Origin: Lepiota brunneoincarnata
Lineage: Eukaryota > Basidiomycota > Agaricomycetes > Agaricales > Agaricaceae
Reading direction: 5' to 3'
DNA length: 64,000 nt
Assembly (NCBI GenBank): GCA_023014365.1
Contig: JAEBUN010000002.1
Location: 1,798,001-1,862,000, forward strand
The translations under genes and the position numbers were made by a program. The notes under the pieces were generated by a model, which worked only from the letters and a program-made list of their open reading frames with translations, ran no database searches and was not told the origin of the DNA. This document shows, in pieces, positions 61,610-64,000 of this stretch (position 1 is its first letter; the number at the start of each line of letters is the position of its first letter).

Positions 61610-62312
61610 ATGGCACTTCTCACCTCCCTTGTCCTCTGGCTCTCCTGTCTCGCCTCTCTGGTCGCTGCGATCCCCACATTCGAACACTTTAGCGGCTGGG
61701 ATCAGAACATAGGATCTCTCGTCCCAGGTGCCTCCTATATCGAGGCTATCGCCAGGCGCGACACCGGCGTCCACCAGTCACGGCATCTCAATGTTCATGT
61801 CCCAGGTACTATATCTACCCCGCACTCTCCCTCCCCTCCCAACCGATCGATTGACCGACGCTGAAAAGGATTCCCCGGAAACATCACGGCAGCCCCGAAT
61901 GCTCGCCGCCCGGAGCTCTTCTACATCCACCAAAACCAATTATGGCAGATGGTCAATGAAACAACCATCTACGCTGTCAACGTCAAGAATACGACTGGCG
62001 ACCCCGAATGGCCGCTGCAGCTCGTTAGCTCCAAAAAGCGTGAAGGCAACCGGAATGGTATTTGGAGATGGCAGGGCACTATGCTCTTTTACGAGGAAGG
62101 GAAGATGAGTAATGGTGGATTATATTACGAGTGTGAGATCAAGGATGGCCTTCCTGGTATCTTTACCTTCTTGAAGGGGTTAGCGGCCTCGTCAATGCCT
62201 TTCCCTCTAAATCCTAATTACCCCTTGCAGCGTCAAACCTCCCGAGAAATGCTTACCGATGACGCTCCATGGGTTCAACAGATTACTCATGGACCAGTCT
62301 AAAGGTCGGTGA
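61610..62312 (+). CDS. Small secreted protein of unknown function
   Basis: Not recognised beyond resemblance to basidiomycete-specific secreted proteins. The start MALLTSLVLWLSCLASLVAA at 61610 is a clear signal peptide. After an intron (about 61806-61868) the mature part reads FPGNITAAPNARRPELFYIH, QNQLWQMVNETTIYAVNVKN and WRWQGTMLFYEEGKMSNGGL, then YYECEIKDGL. A second intron (about 62180-62230) joins in phase to VKPPEKCLPMTLHGF, with the stop at 62310-62312. Three possible N-glycosylation sites (NIT, NET, NTT) and two Cys in the mature part suggest a folded extracellular domain with one disulphide. Product about 190 residues. Divergent from the PPR gene across 157 bases. Confidence 0.7.
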
Positions 62313-62405
62313 CACCCCTGGAACCCGAGCAGCAACATTTTACAATATGTTTAACCGTATAAATAATATTTCCTCACAACGCTGTATTAAACGACAACAT
62401 AGTCT

Positions 62406-64000
62406 CTACGCAGTCTTTACCTTTTTGTAAATTGTGAGGTCGACCCGCCTCGCAACAAAAGCGAATAGGAACAATCCGAAGATCACAGCGGATACTACGA
62501 ATGGTTTTCTAAAATGTTCCTTGGCCGAAAGTTTATAGACGACCTTGTTCCCAGAAACGGTCAAGCGACGGGTAAAACTTAGCTAGTGATTCGGACTCAC
62601 ATAGATGTTCTGTGCATGCCTAAATGTTAGGCCCTTGTACTCGCACATGATGGCGGGACGGCCAATCGTATCTAAATAGGTGGTCTCCCTATCGAGCCAC
62701 ATGGCGCGGGACGGGTATGGCGTTGTAACATCAATATCACTGGAGGGGGAAAAAAAATCAAGCACGATTCGCCAGTATGCACCTTGTCCCACACTCACAT
62801 GGCACCCTCAGGCAGGATAATCTTCAACTCCAAATCATCCACCACCGCACCAGCAATGGGAGTCATGATCGGCACTTCAACATAATATTCTCCGCTCGAC
62901 TTGTTGTATCCACCCACGCTTACCAAATTGGCATCCCAGCCTAGCGTAAAGCTGTAGTTCCAGCCGCCCATCAAAGGGTATCTTGGCTTGAGCTCCAACA
63001 TGCTTTCTTGTTTAGCTGACCCGCCCTTAGGGACAGGAGGGGCAACACTGAGACGCGAGGTCGAGACATTGCCAATTTGATCATAATAATAGACGTTGCT
63101 GATACCCGGTGGAAGGTTCAGAGTGAGGGAGTGGAGGATGTGCGGGGCCTTGGTGCTATGGTAGGCTTGTTTTTGATACTCGACACGAGAGAAATGGCCT
63201 TTGAGCCTGAAAGCGGAAAGTCAGTCTTCAGCACTGTTTCTCCAATAAAGACTGACTTGGGACCAGCGTTGTGTAGAACAATCTCATCCTGAGTATTGAC
63301 ATTGGACCCCCAGTGACTAACTTCTACAGCGCGTTTGTAGCTCGTCACCTCAATAACGGGCTGTTCGTGGTAGTAGCGGACAGAGACAGGCTGTTGACGG
63401 GCCTTGAGGAAGTCATTGTTGGCTGAGGGTGGAATATTGCTGAAAGGCCCATAGGTAACTGTAGCACCCGACTTGTACGCAGGCTTTTCTGAAGTGTATG
63501 CCTCGACGTTCTCAGGTGTAGTGAACGAGATGATACGAGGAGCCATAGCCCTGTAAACGACACTCAGCAACGAACAAGTGAGACAACATAAAGGACGAAC
63601 TTGATCTTTGTGCGTTGAATCAAGGTAGGGTACGGGCTGAGAACATAGAGGTCGGTGTTGTACCTCATTGCCTGATCATCCGTCTGGGTTGCATATTCGG
63701 GCCATGGCTCTGTCATATGCGTCTGAATCGTTTCCAGGGCCAAATTCAACGTTGCGTTAGGGCCCAGCTTCTTTGGCAGGAGCACGTCTAACAATGTAAA
63801 TTTTCTAGCACACTACCATGAGACCAAAAGAAAAGGATCGGAAGCAGAAACGTACGAATTGGCGTAAAACGGCCTTTCCTGAATCTGCAGCGCATCTTTC
63901 TGGCCCTTGACTTTAACCTCCAAAAAGCTCGAAGAATCCCGCTCCTTCCTTGGAAAGGCAATCGTATACACGTTCTGCCCAGCTTCCAGACTCTTAATGG
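62406..64000 (-). CDS. OST1: Ribophorin I / OST1, oligosaccharyltransferase subunit, 5' end outside window
   Basis: ER membrane subunit of the complex that transfers N-glycans. The visible part starts in the luminal domain: SLEAGQNVYTIAFPRKERDS (about 63990-63930), then LGPNATLNLALETIQTHMTE and MRYNTDLYVLSPYPTLIQRT. It continues MAPRIISFTTPENVEAY, YYHEQPVIEVTSYKRAVEVS then HWGSNVNTQDEIVLHNAGPK, and LPPGISNVYYYDQIGNVSTS. Next are KPRYPLMGGWNYSFTLGWDA and IMTPIAGAVVDDLELKIILP then EGA. After an intron come TYLDTIGRPAIMCEYKGLTF and HAQNIYV. The final exon has the single transmembrane helix (KPFVVSAVIFGLFLFAFVAR) and a short cytosolic end ...IYKKVKTA at 62406. The end could differ if KK|GTAAAG is a donor. 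Conserved landmarks are all present. Confidence 0.94.

Overview
This window is nuclear DNA of a filamentous basidiomycete, most likely a mushroom-forming agaricomycete. The genes lie close together on both strands. Almost all are cut by several GT-AG introns of about 45-75 bases. The set includes families typical of Agaricomycetes: a DUF6534-type membrane protein, a receptor-like seven-helix protein, MARVEL-type four-helix proteins and a cytochrome P450 with many introns. I read 31 protein-coding genes. The two outermost (a Bem1/Scd2 scaffold on the left, ribophorin I/OST1 on the right) run off the window. I recognised no tRNA, rRNA, CRISPR array or intact transposon.

Layout. 1-5.4 kb: polarity scaffold BEM1, CCR4-NOT subunit NOT3 and mitochondrial ribosomal protein L12. 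5.5-13.8 kb: an accessory stretch with a seven-helix protein, a DUF6534 protein and a P450, separated by the two longest gene-poor gaps (7.1-8.7 and 10.8-11.7 kb). 13.9-18.8 kb: COMPASS subunit SHG1, haem enzyme HEM12 and CDC14 phosphatase. 19-22.6 kb: three MARVEL-like genes in tandem on the minus strand. 23-30 kb: acetoacetyl-CoA synthetase, a small unknown gene and endopolyphosphatase PPN1. 30.3-45.9 kb: gene expression and genome maintenance (RFX factor, BFR1, NHP2, JMJD7-type hydroxylase, ELG1 clamp unloader, bHLH factor, TFIIF alpha). 46.7-64 kb: chitin deacetylase, GCK-III kinase, RPL35, HIS6, hydroxyacid-oxoacid transhydrogenase, a membrane-anchored aspartic protease, a PPR protein, a small secreted protein and OST1.

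There is no operon-like logic. The genes are independent, many in divergent pairs with short shared promoters (SHG1/HEM12, JMJD7/ELG1, HOT/protease, PPR/secreted protein). The JMJD7/ELG1 promoter carries two tandem ACGCGT boxes, which fits G1/S control of ELG1.

Three observations stand out. First, PPN1 is assembled through a run of micro-exons (19, 18, 5 and 16 nt), and the 5-nt exon supplies the Pro-His of the conserved GNND-x-x-PH motif. Second, at least six otherwise intact conserved genes show a +1 frame break, always one extra base and mostly in a homopolymer. That points to systematic base insertion in this assembly rather than to pseudogenes. Third, JMJD7 appears to need a GC-AG intron. 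I did not find a convincing new multi-gene system. All exon joins were read by eye from frame, splice sites and family conservation, so coordinates of inner exons are approximate.
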